DNA of 64,000 bases from JALHOQ01 sp038144835 (GTDB lineage: Bacteria; Bdellovibrionota; Bdellovibrionia; Bdellovibrionales; UBA1609): assembly GCA_038144835.1 (NCBI GenBank), contig JAYQON010000003.1, positions 1 to 64,000 of the forward strand, in the 5' to 3' direction. Within the stretch, counting starts at the first letter, position 1. Each line of letters starts with the position of its first letter. Made by a program: the position numbers and the translations under genes. Under the pieces are notes generated by a model, which was not told where the DNA came from, did not search any database, and saw nothing but the letters and a program-made list of their open reading frames with translations. Shown piece after piece: positions 42,703-52,248 of this stretch.

Positions 42703-44558
42703 GCTCCACGTTGAATTCTCTTGCTGAACAAGGTTTCAATGAGGGTTGAAATTTCTTTGAGCAAATCCTTGTGGCTCCCTTTTTTTTCTAGTTCGTCGCG
42801 TAACTGCTCAAGTTCTTTTCTAGCGATAGTGAGTCTTGGGTCTAGAATTTGTGCTTGCTTAAAGGCATCGAGAGCTTTTCTGTATCTTCCACGATTCTTA
42901 TAACTGATACCGACGGCCATCATGTAGGGAGCGGTATGCCGCTCTTCTGGCGGTACCATGTCGAGAGTTAGACTTGAATAACTCCGATTCACTTTTAAAC
43001 CGGCCCATATTCGGTAGCTACGCAGGTCGCTAAATTCGAGTCTTTGGTCGATTAGCAGTTGGAACCTTTTAGCGGCAAGCTCGGCTTTGCCTTCCTGTAG
43101 AAGCCCTATTGCAGAATGAAAAATTGGCTCGTTTTCCAAGATCTTTTGCGAACGCTGGCGGCGAAGATGCGCTAAATATTTTAATTTTAAAGCCTCATCT
43201 CGCAGGACCATAAATGCCTCTTCGAGTTTTTGAAAAACTTGGGTGCATTTTATGATCGCCGATGGGGGGCAGTTTTCGGGTAGGCGAGAGGGGTCAAAAA
43301 AATCGGCCTGTTCTTTGAATGCTCTGCTGATTTCCCCCAGATGGGCATTTTCGCTAATACCTAAAATTTCAAAGTGGTTCTGAGTTTTATGGGCGTGAAT
43401 CAGTTGACTGGCTCTATGCTCGAGAAATTCAAACTCGTGGTTTGTCGCGGATTTGCCATCAAGAAATGCAAACCCTTGCGAGAGCTGGTCGTAGAGGTAG
43501 CTGATATCCTCATTTCCTTTGAATTGTGGATGAGCAAGGAGCTCTTGGATTGAGATCGATTGATGAATTTCAGGGTGATAATCACCAGCTAGGCGATAGT
43601 TATTCCACGCCAAGAGTTGACCGGTAAACCAATCGAAATCGAGTTTGGAAGTGGACCAATCGTGAATGAGATCTTCTAGCCGCATAGGAGCCATAGCGAA
43701 GTCGGGCACAGGAAAGTTTTCGTGGCGCCACTCCAATGCGACAAGACCTCTTTGTAGAGTTTGACTTAAACGCATTGCCAGTTGCTCTTCCATGATGACC
43801 TGAATTGCATGTGGACTGAGTGAGAAGGACTCGATCAGTCTTCGACCGATCAATTTTCCTTCATCATTTTTTAGAGCCTCAACAACTGCCTCAGGGGAAA
43901 CAAAGCCGAAATAAACGGCCAGTTGTCCAAAAAAGGAGTCCCCAGACTGAGCCACCACATTAAATATTTTGCCCTCACGCAACAAAACCTGAAACTCGTG
44001 GCCCTGTGCGAGTTTCAAATTCAATTGTCCGCTTAAAGATGACTTCGCAAGCTGACGGTAAAGAGCGGGAAGGTGGAAGGTCGAAATAGAGTTTTCTTGC
44101 TCGACCAGATTCACTAAGTCTTGGTCATTTAATTTTTGGAAGCCATATAAAGAGATAATTTGTGATTCTGCCGTCTCATTTTCAGCTAAAGCAACCTCGA
44201 CTTCAGTTAGGAGTTCTTCGAGTTTTAAGGGTTTACAAAAAAAGGCCTGGGCTGAGGTCTTCTCTAAGGTTTCTTTAATGAAGGCTTTATCGCGGTAAAT
44301 GCCACTAATCATGAAGATTTTTGGCTTTTTTAGCGACAGATCGTTGATTTTGATTGCGAGATCAATCCCATTCATTTTGGGAAGCATGCAATCTATAAGT
44401 AAACAGTGAAACTCTTCTTTTTGTGCCTGAGTTAGGGCCTTGTCACTGGAGTCGCACCAGGTGGTGGCGAAACCAGCTCGGCGAAAGCCTTCGAATAAAG
44501 ATTTCCCTAAGGTTTTGTCGTCATCGATGATGAGGACTTTCACTTTTTCGCGCTTCAT
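42699..44558 (-). CDS. Response regulator with REC, DUF4388, J-like and TPR regions
   Basis: ATG 44558 gives MKREKVKVLIIDDDKTLG, the typical receiver start; a TTG 17 codons upstream is less likely. The REC domain (residues 1-125) has intact DDD, phospho-Asp in LLIDCMLPKMNG, Ser in FMISG and Lys in FFCKPLK. Next comes a DUF4388/PATAN-like section (FHLPALYRQLAKSSLSGQLNL, VLLREGKIFNVVAQSGDSFFGQLAVYFGFVSPEAVVEAL). Near residue 380 a J-domain-like helical stretch (NHFEILGISENAHLGEISRAFKEQADFFDPSRLP) lacks the HPD tripeptide. Two TPR-like pairs close the protein. No histidine kinase is adjacent. Possibly a two-component output that works by protein contacts. Confidence 0.85.
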   Translation of the reverse strand: MKREKVKVLIIDDDKTLGKSLFEGFRRAGFATTWCDSSDKALTQAQKEEFHCLLIDCMLPKMNGIDLAIKINDLSLKKPKIFMISGIYRDKAFIKETLEKTSAQAFFCKPLKLEELLTEVEVALAENETAESQIISLYGFQKLNDQDLVNLVEQENSISTFHLPALYRQLAKSSLSGQLNLKLAQGHEFQVLLREGKIFNVVAQSGDSFFGQLAVYFGFVSPEAVVEALKNDEGKLIGRRLIESFSLSPHAIQVIMEEQLAMRLSQTLQRGLVALEWRHENFPVPDFAMAPMRLEDLIHDWSTSKLDFDWFTGQLLAWNNYRLAGDYHPEIHQSISIQELLAHPQFKGNEDISYLYDQLSQGFAFLDGKSATNHEFEFLEHRASQLIHAHKTQNHFEILGISENAHLGEISRAFKEQADFFDPSRLPENCPPSAIIKCTQVFQKLEEAFMVLRDEALKLKYLAHLRRQRSQKILENEPIFHSAIGLLQEGKAELAAKRFQLLIDQRLEFSDLRSYRIWAGLKVNRSYSSLTLDMVPPEERHTAPYMMAVGISYKNRGRYRKALDAFKQAQILDPRLTIARKELEQLRDELEKKGSHKDLLKEISTLIETLFSKRIQRGA

Positions 44559-44693
44559 TATTATTGTTATCGGCAGATTTCGGCTTAAATTTGAGCCCGT
44601 GTCTATCAACGCTAGAGGTCAAAGGTCGAGGTGGCCTTGCGTGCGCTTTAGCGAAAATTGTATCTTAGGGACGCTTTTTGATAAGGAGAAATT

Positions 44694-45023
44694 ATGGCAG
44701 GGCTCAATACAACCGCGATAACAGATCAAAGTTTTGAAACCGACGTTCTTCAGTCCTCAGTGCCAGTGCTGGTAGACTTTTGGGCTGAGTGGTGTGGTCC
44801 TTGTCGGGCGTTGGCTCCTAAGCTTGAAGAAATAGCGTCTGAGATGACAGGCAAGGTGAAGATTGCCAAGCTCAATGTCGATGAAAATCCTAGTATGCCT
44901 GCAAAATATGGTGTCCGCGGCATTCCGACTCTCATATTGTTCAAAGACGGTAAAGAGGTGGAGCAGATTGTTGGCAATCACCCCAAAGAGAGTATAGTCG
45001 CTTTATTGCAAAAGCATTCTTGA
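44694..45023 (+). CDS. trxA: Thioredoxin
   Basis: Small cytoplasmic disulfide reductase. Active site WCGPC in DFWAEWCGPCRALAPKL, the cis-proline in RGIPTLILFKDG, and family length (109 aa). AAGGAG lies seven bases before the ATG. It stands alone, convergent with rodA (5 bp apart). A second, sulfur-cassette thioredoxin at 56913 shares the same WCGPCRALAP heptad region but has a longer N-terminus. Confidence 0.96.
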   Translation: MAGLNTTAITDQSFETDVLQSSVPVLVDFWAEWCGPCRALAPKLEEIASEMTGKVKIAKLNVDENPSMPAKYGVRGIPTLILFKDGKEVEQIVGNHPKESIVALLQKHS

Positions 45024-45028
45024 GTGCT

Positions 45029-46162
45029 TTAGAAGAGGTAACGGCGGTAAGCAACAGACGAGATGAGGCCCAAGCCGCCCATCACTGATAAGAGCGAAGA
45101 TCCGCCGTAGGATAAAAGGGGCAAAGGTACACCTACGATGGGAAGGATTCCTATCACCATGCCCATGTTCACAAAAACGTGCCAAAAGAGGTAGGCTAAA
45201 ACTCCAACCACGATGAGCGCCCCTGTTTTATCGCGGGCTTGGCTAGCGATCCTGATGGCCATTAGGTAAAGAATCACGAATAATCCAAGTGTCGTGACCG
45301 ACCCTATAAAGCCATGCTCCTCACTGAGAACGCTAAAAATAAAATCGGTGTGCCGTTCGGGTAGGAATTCGAGTTGCGATTGGGTGCCCTTGCGAAAGCC
45401 TTTCCCCAAAACCATTCCACTACCTACGGCAATCTTAGATTGAATCGAGTTCCACCCGGTTCCACGCGGATCGCGGCCCGGACTTAAAAAAGTGAGTACC
45501 CGATTTTTTTGGTATTCCTTAAGACCAAAATTCCAAATAATAGGTGCCGCTATCGCTGCCGCGATTACAGCAAAGATGAGTATCGCTTTGCGCACACCTA
45601 CAAAGAGCAGCATTGTGCCTGAGATCGCAGCAAGCATGAGAGCGGTGCCCAGGTCGGGTTGTTTTACTGTGAGAATAAAAGGCACAAGCATCAACATCGC
45701 CGGAACGACGAGCTGACGAACACCCATACCTTTTGAATCATGCGCTCGCTGGGACAGCAATCGCGCAAGAACCAAAACCATCACGAGCTTCATAGTCTCT
45801 GAAGGTTGGTAGCGCATAAATCCCAAATCTAACCAACGGGTGGCGCCGTAGCTGGTTTTGCCAATAAATTCAACCGCCAATAGGGCGGCGAGATTTAAGC
45901 CGTAAAGAGCGTAGGCAATTCGGTTAAAGAACTTGTAGTCAATAAGAGTTGTACCAATAAAAACGCCCCAACCAGCCGAGAGCCACACCATTTGCATCCA
46001 AAATAAGTCGACCTTGTCTTTCGAAAAGGCTCCGTGAGTGGCGCTATAGAGATTGATCAGACCGATTAAATTTAAAGCCAGAATAACAAACGCGAAGTTT
46101 AGGTCCAGTCGAGAAAAACGATTGCGTTCTTCGACTTGTAGTCCGGTTTTAAGTAGACTCAT
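45029..46162 (-). CDS. rodA: Rod shape-determining peptidoglycan glycosyltransferase RodA
   Basis: SEDS-family glycan polymerase that works with PBP2 in the elongasome. Ten or so membrane segments; signature loop WNSIQSKIAVGSGMVLGKG and LPERHTDFIFSVLSEEHGFIG with the essential acidic residues nearby (KQPDLGTALM). 377 aa, the usual length. Start overlaps the mrdA stop by four bases. Final gene of mreC-mreD-mrdA-rodA, an order shared with many proteobacteria; mreB is not in this window. Confidence 0.97.
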   Translation of the reverse strand: MSLLKTGLQVEERNRFSRLDLNFAFVILALNLIGLINLYSATHGAFSKDKVDLFWMQMVWLSAGWGVFIGTTLIDYKFFNRIAYALYGLNLAALLAVEFIGKTSYGATRWLDLGFMRYQPSETMKLVMVLVLARLLSQRAHDSKGMGVRQLVVPAMLMLVPFILTVKQPDLGTALMLAAISGTMLLFVGVRKAILIFAVIAAAIAAPIIWNFGLKEYQKNRVLTFLSPGRDPRGTGWNSIQSKIAVGSGMVLGKGFRKGTQSQLEFLPERHTDFIFSVLSEEHGFIGSVTTLGLFVILYLMAIRIASQARDKTGALIVVGVLAYLFWHVFVNMGMVIGILPIVGVPLPLLSYGGSSLLSVMGGLGLISSVAYRRYLF

Positions 46163-48168
46163 TCGCTATCCTCTTCATCACTGCCTGCAGAGGTTGAGAG
46201 GCTTGGTTGCACAGGCTTAGTTTTCAATTTTTTCTCCACGGCAGCTTTGATGACCTCAGGATGGTATTTTTCAAAGTAGGCTTTCATTGTATCGTGTACC
46301 ACTGGAGCGGCACCGCCAGCGCCCGAACAGGCATGTTGTGCAAGAAGTGCGACAACAATTTCTGGCTTTTCAACGGGAGCGAAGGCGACAAACCAGCCGT
46401 GGTGTCGTTGAAAAATCGGACGCGAATTGCACTTTTTGTAGATCTCCTCAGCAGAGAATGAGCGCACCTGAGTGGTGCCGGTTTTACCCGCGATTTCTAT
46501 ACCGGGCAGGCGCGCTCCTCGAGCCGTGCCTCGTTCCCCTTGAACCACTCTGCGCATTCCGTCTTTTACAGTTTTGAAAACTTGGATGGGGATAGTAACC
46601 CCAAATTCATTGTCTTGAGTCGCATCACGCAAAATTTGGGGTTCAAATTCTTGCACGACTTTACTTTCCTGGTTCAGTACTTTTTTGATTAAATAAGGCT
46701 TAACGACTTTACCTTCGGTTGCAATGGTGTTGTAGGCCACTGCCATTTGAAGAGGAGTGACCAAAACAAAACCCTGACCAATCGCATTGGAGAGATTCTC
46801 TCCTGGTTGCCACTCCTCACCGAGTTTGCGCAGTTTCCATTCGGAGGTGGGTATCAATCCAGACACTTCGTGTGAAACGCTAACGTTAGTTTTTTGTCCC
46901 AAGCCGATCAACTTTGCGTAGGCGGCAATACGGTCGATTCCAAGTTGGATGCCCATTTTATAGAAAAAAATGTTGCTGGACACCTCAATGGCCTGAATGA
47001 CGTTGATGTTGCCGTAGCCAGTTTTACTGTGGTCATGATAAAGGCGCCGACCAAACTTCATGTTGGAGGGGGCAGCAATGAGAGTAGTGGGGGTGACAAC
47101 ATTTTCCGAAAGTGCCGCAAGGGCCACCACGGGTTTGAAGGTTGATCCAGGCGAAAAATGATCTTGAATGACTTTGTTGCGCAAAGGGCGAAAGGGGTCG
47201 TTGATGAGTTGGGTCCAAACCTGTGGAGGTATTCCGGTTGAGAACTTGTTCGGATCGTAAGATGGTGTTGTGACCCAAGCTAGGACCTCGCCATTGGTTC
47301 GCATCATGACCAAACCGCCAACTCGGGGGCCAATGGAATCCTGGCGGTTCATGGCTTTATATGCGGCTTCTTGCAGATCTTTATCAATGGTGAGAACCAA
47401 GTTGTTGCCTGGAGACGCCGGTATAGCTTTAAAGCCAAAGTAGTTGTTGGAGTCTCCAGGGGCTTCACGCCCACGAGCATCGACCTCGACAAACGAAATT
47501 CCATCTTTGCCACGAATGACGGTGTCCCAGGTTTCTTCTAATCCGTTTTTGCCAATGATGTCGCCTTGTTCAAACGAAAATTTGCCTTGGTAGTGCTGAT
47601 TGAGCTTCGGAAGCTGCTCCTTAGAGATTTCTCCCACATAGCCAAACAGCTGAGCACCATTTTCGGCCAAATTATAATGTCGCACAATGGACTCATTGAT
47701 GTTGAGACCGGGGTGGTCCCAGCGCAAAAGTTTCAGTCGGAAAACTTCTTCGAGTGGCACGTTGTCTTTTATGCGAACGGGCCGAAAGGGCCCATCTCGG
47801 CGCTTGCTCTTGCGCACGTCTTCTGCGATCCGCCGACCCGGTAAGCCGAGCACCGTTCCCACCGCTTCAGATGTGTCTTCGAGAAATTTGGCGTACTGAG
47901 GTGAAATTGAGGCATCAAAGCCTGGCAGATTGTCTACGAGCACTCGACTTTCACGATCAAGAAAAAGTCCGCGCGGAGCCGGTAATTTTGTTTCTTTGAC
48001 ACGGTTTTTTTCCGAAAACTGTCGTAGCTCCTCGCCCGTAAAAATTTGCAAGTACCAAAGCCTACAGGCAATAAGCAATGCGGCGACCACGACGGCGCCG
48101 TAGAGTAGGCGATATCTAGGTAGAAAATCTTTTGCTTCTTCCTCGGAAGCGTGCAGAAAATCTCTCAT
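46159..48168 (-). CDS. mrdA: Penicillin-binding protein 2 (elongasome transpeptidase)
   Basis: Class B PBP that cross-links new peptidoglycan during elongation. N-terminal membrane anchor (LLYGAVVVAALLIACRLWYLQI), pedestal with GYVGEISKEQL and DIIGKNGLEETWD, then the transpeptidase domain with S-x-x-K in SPGSTFKPV near residue 345, S-x-N in VSSNIFF and K-T-G in GKTGTTQVRS. C-terminus ends in a Ser/Asp-rich tail. 669 aa. Overlaps both mreD and rodA by four bases. Confidence 0.96.
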   Translation of the reverse strand: MRDFLHASEEEAKDFLPRYRLLYGAVVVAALLIACRLWYLQIFTGEELRQFSEKNRVKETKLPAPRGLFLDRESRVLVDNLPGFDASISPQYAKFLEDTSEAVGTVLGLPGRRIAEDVRKSKRRDGPFRPVRIKDNVPLEEVFRLKLLRWDHPGLNINESIVRHYNLAENGAQLFGYVGEISKEQLPKLNQHYQGKFSFEQGDIIGKNGLEETWDTVIRGKDGISFVEVDARGREAPGDSNNYFGFKAIPASPGNNLVLTIDKDLQEAAYKAMNRQDSIGPRVGGLVMMRTNGEVLAWVTTPSYDPNKFSTGIPPQVWTQLINDPFRPLRNKVIQDHFSPGSTFKPVVALAALSENVVTPTTLIAAPSNMKFGRRLYHDHSKTGYGNINVIQAIEVSSNIFFYKMGIQLGIDRIAAYAKLIGLGQKTNVSVSHEVSGLIPTSEWKLRKLGEEWQPGENLSNAIGQGFVLVTPLQMAVAYNTIATEGKVVKPYLIKKVLNQESKVVQEFEPQILRDATQDNEFGVTIPIQVFKTVKDGMRRVVQGERGTARGARLPGIEIAGKTGTTQVRSFSAEEIYKKCNSRPIFQRHHGWFVAFAPVEKPEIVVALLAQHACSGAGGAAPVVHDTMKAYFEKYHPEVIKAAVEKKLKTKPVQPSLSTSAGSDEEDSE

Positions 48169-48704
48169 CTCGGTCCTATGCGTCCTTCACTGCCAGCATC
48201 CATTAAGGCTATTCGATCAAACCATTGATAAAGCTGGTATATGGGCAGACTGAACAAGACACTCAGCAGAGCTGAAATAACCCAATCAAAAATTTCTGGT
48301 AAAAAAAGAGGATTTTTGTCGAACCAGCGCGATATTACCCAATACACTGCTGGCGCAGTAAAGGCGGCGAGGGCCACCATGGGCATAAAAAACGTTGGCC
48401 CTCCCCAATACACACGCTCGCGAATCAAAAACAGAATAATTGTCATCACCAAGCTGAACACCAACAGACCTTCAAAGGGAAACACTGAGAATGCGGAATT
48501 CACACAGGTGAGGAAATAGACCATCATGGTGGCTTCCCAAAGAGGTCGAGTAACACTCATATAAACAAGTATGATCAGCCAGAAGAGGGGTGCAGGAAAG
48601 CGGCCGAAGACAAGAAACCAGAGACTCGTTTGCAAAGCGCTTAGCGCGGACGCGGTGGCTACCATAAGAAAAATGCTAAGTAACCAGTACCATGCAATTT
48701 TCAA
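48165..48704 (-). CDS. mreD: Rod shape-determining protein MreD
   Basis: Small inner-membrane protein of the elongasome. 179 aa, about five hydrophobic segments (WYWLLSIFLMVATASALSAL, PLFWLIILVYMS, LLVFSLVMTIILFLI, MVALAAFTAPAVYWVI, VISALLSVLFSLPIYQLY) with FEGLLVFSLVMTIILF resembling the conserved central stretch. Weakly conserved family; identification rests largely on its place between mreC and mrdA with four-base overlaps at both ends. Confidence 0.88.
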   Translation of the reverse strand: MKIAWYWLLSIFLMVATASALSALQTSLWFLVFGRFPAPLFWLIILVYMSVTRPLWEATMMVYFLTCVNSAFSVFPFEGLLVFSLVMTIILFLIRERVYWGGPTFFMPMVALAAFTAPAVYWVISRWFDKNPLFLPEIFDWVISALLSVLFSLPIYQLYQWFDRIALMDAGSEGRIGPR

Positions 48705-49567
48705 TTGGTCGCCCCCTCCACCGTTTGTTCCTGCTTTGGATTGAAATCCTGGTGATTTGCATTCACCACGATGAAAAGCTCTTCTAAATTGAGAGGCTCT
48801 ACTGCAGGTTTAATTTCCACGTCTTGAGTCATGCCGTAGCGACTTTTGTCAATTGAGGCGACGGTACCAATGGGAAAACCTTTAGGGAAGATATTGAACA
48901 ATCCCGAAGTGACGACGAGATCACCCACTTGCACGTCGTCGCTGCGTTTCAAATAGCGTAGGCGGCAGCTCGTGCGGCTTACGCCTTCTACAAGACCTCG
49001 AGCTCGCGATCTTTGAACTATTGCGTCAATCACCGCGTAGCGATCTGTAAGTAACAAAATTTGCGAGGATTCATTTTCCACACGGAAAGTATACCCAACC
49101 ACACCGCCGATAGTCAGAGCAGCCATATTTTTTTGCACGCCATGCGATAAACCGCGGTCCACAGTGATGGTGTTGTGATCGGGAAGCAGATCACGCCCAA
49201 TGACTCGCGCCGCTAGCAGGTTCATCTTGTTCGCTTGCTTAAAGCCGAGCAGCCCCGCCAAACGCTGGTTTTCCATCTTGAGTTCAGTCATTGCTCCAAG
49301 CTGGGCGTTGAGTTCAGCAAGTTGTTTTTTGAGCTCTGTGTTTTGTTTTTTTATCCCTATTAAGTCGAGGTACATCGCCGTGGTTCCACGCACTCCCGAG
49401 CTAAATGAAGCATAGCCGCGCTGAAACATTCCGCCCACAAAGGTAAAAGGCTTTGTGAACCAAAGCTCCTCTTCGGACTTTCGCTGCATGTTAATCGCCA
49501 CAAGAGGTAACACAATCAAGGCGATCACCAAGAAAACTTTGCGCACATCAAAGGTGAAAAAGTTCAT
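48701..49567 (-). CDS. mreC: Rod shape-determining protein MreC
   Basis: Periplasmic scaffold that activates PBP2-RodA. The frame is open to 49795, but that would run into the divergent ppiD start; ATG 49567 gives MNFFTFDVRKVFLVIALIVLPLVAIN, a normal membrane anchor, and 288 aa. A coiled coil (LIGIKKQNTELKKQLAELNAQLGAMTELKMENQRL) is followed by the double beta-barrel domain (LLAARVIGRDLLPDHNTITVDRG; VQKNMAALTIGGVVGYTFRVE; LRYLKRSDDVQVGDLVVTSGL). First gene of the mreCD-mrdA-rodA operon. Confidence 0.93.
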   Translation of the reverse strand: MNFFTFDVRKVFLVIALIVLPLVAINMQRKSEEELWFTKPFTFVGGMFQRGYASFSSGVRGTTAMYLDLIGIKKQNTELKKQLAELNAQLGAMTELKMENQRLAGLLGFKQANKMNLLAARVIGRDLLPDHNTITVDRGLSHGVQKNMAALTIGGVVGYTFRVENESSQILLLTDRYAVIDAIVQRSRARGLVEGVSRTSCRLRYLKRSDDVQVGDLVVTSGLFNIFPKGFPIGTVASIDKSRYGMTQDVEIKPAVEPLNLEELFIVVNANHQDFNPKQEQTVEGATN

Positions 49568-49672
49568 TGTTGAAAGGCTAGCGTAAGTCTTTTGGGTTTC
49601 CAACAATCTCCTTGAAAAACTGTTAAAAACTTTGGAATCTGGGGAACGTTTAAAAGAGTGGAGAAAAACACC

Positions 49673-51169
49673 ATGATCGAAAAATTCCGCAAAATCCGCG
49701 GAGGAATCAGCGCTAAGAACTGGGTGGCTTACATTATTTTTGGGGCTATCATTATTGTATTTGCCTTGTGGGGCGTCAGTCCTGATAACTATCAAGGCGA
49801 GACGGGAGGCGTAGCAGCCATAGTTAATGATACGTCGATCTCAATTTCCGAATACCGCAATTCTTTAGAGCGGGTTGAGCAAAATGCTCGCTTCCAATTT
49901 GATCAGTTTCCAGAAAATCAGCGAGCGGCTCTCAGAAAAGAGATGCAGAAGAGGGCTCTTGAGGAATTAATAATGACAGAGGTTTTCTATCAGGCGGCGC
50001 GCAATCGTGGAGTTGCCGCGTCTGATAGCGAGGTTCGCGACCGTATTTTGGAGATTCCATTTTTACAAGAAAATGGTCGATTCATGAAAGATCGCTATCG
50101 TATGTGGCTTCAGCAGATGGGTCTGAGCAGCGTAGATTTTGAACGGCAGGTGCGTAAGCAAATCGTCAATCAAAGACTGCAAGATCTTTTCTTGGGTTCG
50201 GCGGCCCCGACGCGAGAAGAATTAAGACGTAATCGCGAGCTTGCTAATCAGAAGATTAAGGTGCGCTATGTTGAGTTTGATAAAGAAGACTTGGCAAGCC
50301 CTGGTCTGGTCACTGAGCAGGAGGTGAGTCAGTTTTTGCAGGCTCGCAAGGCAGATGTTGAAAAGTTTTATAAAGATAACTCCCCCGAGTTTTCGATTCC
50401 GGAGTCTGTAAAAGCGCGTCACATTCTGATTAAAATAGATGATAAGCGAACAGATAGCGAGGCGGCAGCTTTGGCGGTTGAAGTTCGTAAGCAGCTCTCG
50501 CTGGCAAATTTTGCTCAACAGGCTACTAAAATGAGTGATGATCCGGGTTCTAAATCCAAGGGTGGTGATTTGGGCCAGTTCGAGCGTGGTCGTATGGTTC
50601 CAGAGTTTGAAAAAGTAGCCTTTGCTCTGGCTCCAGGACAAATTAGTGAACCGGTTAAGACTCAGTTTGGCTATCACCTGATTATGGTTGAAAAAAAGAA
50701 TCTGCCTCAAGTGAAGCCATTAGATTCGGTGCAAAGAGAAATCACACGCAAGTTAATTGCGCGTGAAAAGGAAAGCGCGATACTCAATGGGTTAAAGGCC
50801 AAATTAGAGAGCGGGCGCCGGGAGATAGAAAAGACTATTGCCGCTGCTGGTTGGAAGTGGTCCGAGACAGGCGAGTTTGATCTTTCATCGCCTTCGGTTC
50901 CGAGGCTTGGAGACAGTCCAGAATTGATTGGCGCTATTTTGAAAAAGGGTAAGAGTGGGGGATTGATTCCAGAAATCATCAAGATTCCAGGTGGACGACA
51001 TCTGATAGCAGATTTGGTTTCGTGGAAAGAAGTAAGGGACAAGGAAGCGGATGTGGAAGGTCTAGAACGCATGGTGGCTTATCGAAAATCTGCTGAATTG
51101 ATTGAGACCTTTGCAAAAGATGCAGAAGCTAAAGCGAGAATACAACGCAATCCAAGGGTGGTTCAGTAA
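49673..51169 (+). CDS. ppiD: PpiD-like periplasmic peptidyl-prolyl isomerase chaperone
   Basis: Inner-membrane anchored foldase helping exported proteins. ATG 49673 has GGAG nine bases upstream; a GTG five codons earlier is possible. One membrane helix (WVAYIIFGAIIIVFALWG), a SurA-N-type helical chaperone region (AAIVNDTSISISEYRNSLERVEQ; RALEELIMTEVFYQAARNRGV), then one parvulin domain at about residues 245-345 (VKARHILIKI, FAQQATKMSDDPGSKSKGGDLGQFERGRMVPEFEKVAF, GYHLIMVE). 498 aa, shorter than E. coli PpiD. Divergent from mreC with about 105 bp between starts. Confidence 0.9.
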   Translation: MIEKFRKIRGGISAKNWVAYIIFGAIIIVFALWGVSPDNYQGETGGVAAIVNDTSISISEYRNSLERVEQNARFQFDQFPENQRAALRKEMQKRALEELIMTEVFYQAARNRGVAASDSEVRDRILEIPFLQENGRFMKDRYRMWLQQMGLSSVDFERQVRKQIVNQRLQDLFLGSAAPTREELRRNRELANQKIKVRYVEFDKEDLASPGLVTEQEVSQFLQARKADVEKFYKDNSPEFSIPESVKARHILIKIDDKRTDSEAAALAVEVRKQLSLANFAQQATKMSDDPGSKSKGGDLGQFERGRMVPEFEKVAFALAPGQISEPVKTQFGYHLIMVEKKNLPQVKPLDSVQREITRKLIAREKESAILNGLKAKLESGRREIEKTIAAAGWKWSETGEFDLSSPSVPRLGDSPELIGAILKKGKSGGLIPEIIKIPGGRHLIADLVSWKEVRDKEADVEGLERMVAYRKSAELIETFAKDAEAKARIQRNPRVVQ

Positions 51170-51404
51170 AGATCTCCACCCACAGCACAATCAATGACTT
51201 CGGGCGAAAGTATCTAGCGACACTTGGTTTTGGTCACACAAGAAAAACATTGAGTGCCATTCAACTAAGAGCACCACGGTCGTAAACTGTCGCTCTCATT
51301 ATATTTTTGCTAAAGGTGCGAATTTAAAATTTTGTTTCCCGTTTCACCGGCCCGGGCAGTCCTGATTTTTTGGCTTAGAGCCTGCAAGTGAACTGTCTTG
51401 TTTA

Positions 51405-52178
51405 TCACCAACAAAGAGCTGGCCGGTTGATAGATTCACCATTCCAGTTGAGTTGCATTGATCCGGTGGCTGCTGGGCCGTTGTTTTGCACAACCAAGTC
51501 AAAGCCCACAGCCTCATATGTCGTTTGGTTAGCCGTGGACCTCATTGTAATAGCTAGTTCATCAACTTTGAAACGAAAGTATCGGTTTCCGGAACGAACT
51601 CCGCGTAAAATTTCGGCGAAGTAGCCGCCATTCCTTTCAAACACATTGGCAACGAACCCCGTGTGAGTGCCGGATTCACTGTCCAAGGCTTGGCAGTGAG
51701 CGAGTGGGTAGCGGACTTCTTCCAGCAGTTGTGGAGGGATCTTATATAATTCGTAGATTAAGCTATCGACTAAAAAAAGTTCTTGATTGAAGTGAACAAA
51801 ATTTATTTTATTTATATCGAGATTCTGCACCGGTGAGCATAGTCCCTGTTGAATGAAGTAACTGTCATTAAAGAAAATTCGGCCCATTACGTATGGCCCA
51901 ACTTCACCTAATGCGGCAACATTTGCACTGCACATTTGAGAGCGACCGAAGCTAAAATAGTTATCATTATAAAAATCGGGGCCTGAACGAGAACCGCTGA
52001 ACTGAGGTACAGGTGTGTATTCGCCATCAGGTTGAGGTATAAGGCCCCCATAGCCACTGCCGTTTCCTCCGGAATGGCTACCGCCAAAATTTTGGCAACC
52101 TTGACCAAAAAATGTTATGGCAGCTATGACGACCGCAGCCGTTCCAACTATTTTTAAGAGACGAGACCATTGACGCAT
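51405..52178 (-). CDS. Putative lipoprotein, unknown function
   Basis: N-terminus MRQWSRLLKIVGTAAVVIAAITFFGQGC carries a signal peptide ending in a lipobox-like GQG-C. A Gly/Ser linker (GGSHSGGNGSGYGG) then leads to a folded part of about 200 residues with cysteines at several places (RSQMCSANVAALGE, QGLCSPVQ, AHCQALDSESG, PALCW). Beta-strand alternation is frequent (YFRFKVDELAITMR; AVGFDLVVQNNGP). No family recognised. Upstream of its start lies the broken regulator gene on the other strand; downstream 235 bp without a gene separate it from ppiD. Confidence 0.7.
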   Translation of the reverse strand: MRQWSRLLKIVGTAAVVIAAITFFGQGCQNFGGSHSGGNGSGYGGLIPQPDGEYTPVPQFSGSRSGPDFYNDNYFSFGRSQMCSANVAALGEVGPYVMGRIFFNDSYFIQQGLCSPVQNLDINKINFVHFNQELFLVDSLIYELYKIPPQLLEEVRYPLAHCQALDSESGTHTGFVANVFERNGGYFAEILRGVRSGNRYFRFKVDELAITMRSTANQTTYEAVGFDLVVQNNGPAATGSMQLNWNGESINRPALCW

Positions 52179-52248
52179 GGTTGATTTACCCCTCTAGTAA
52201 TTTCAAGTCTCCCTTTAAATAATCATAATTGTAACCGATAAATTTGGC

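Noticed and set aside
49568..49795. N-terminal extension of mreC
   Set aside because: Non-conserved polar residues overlapping the divergent ppiD start; the membrane anchor begins at ATG 49567.
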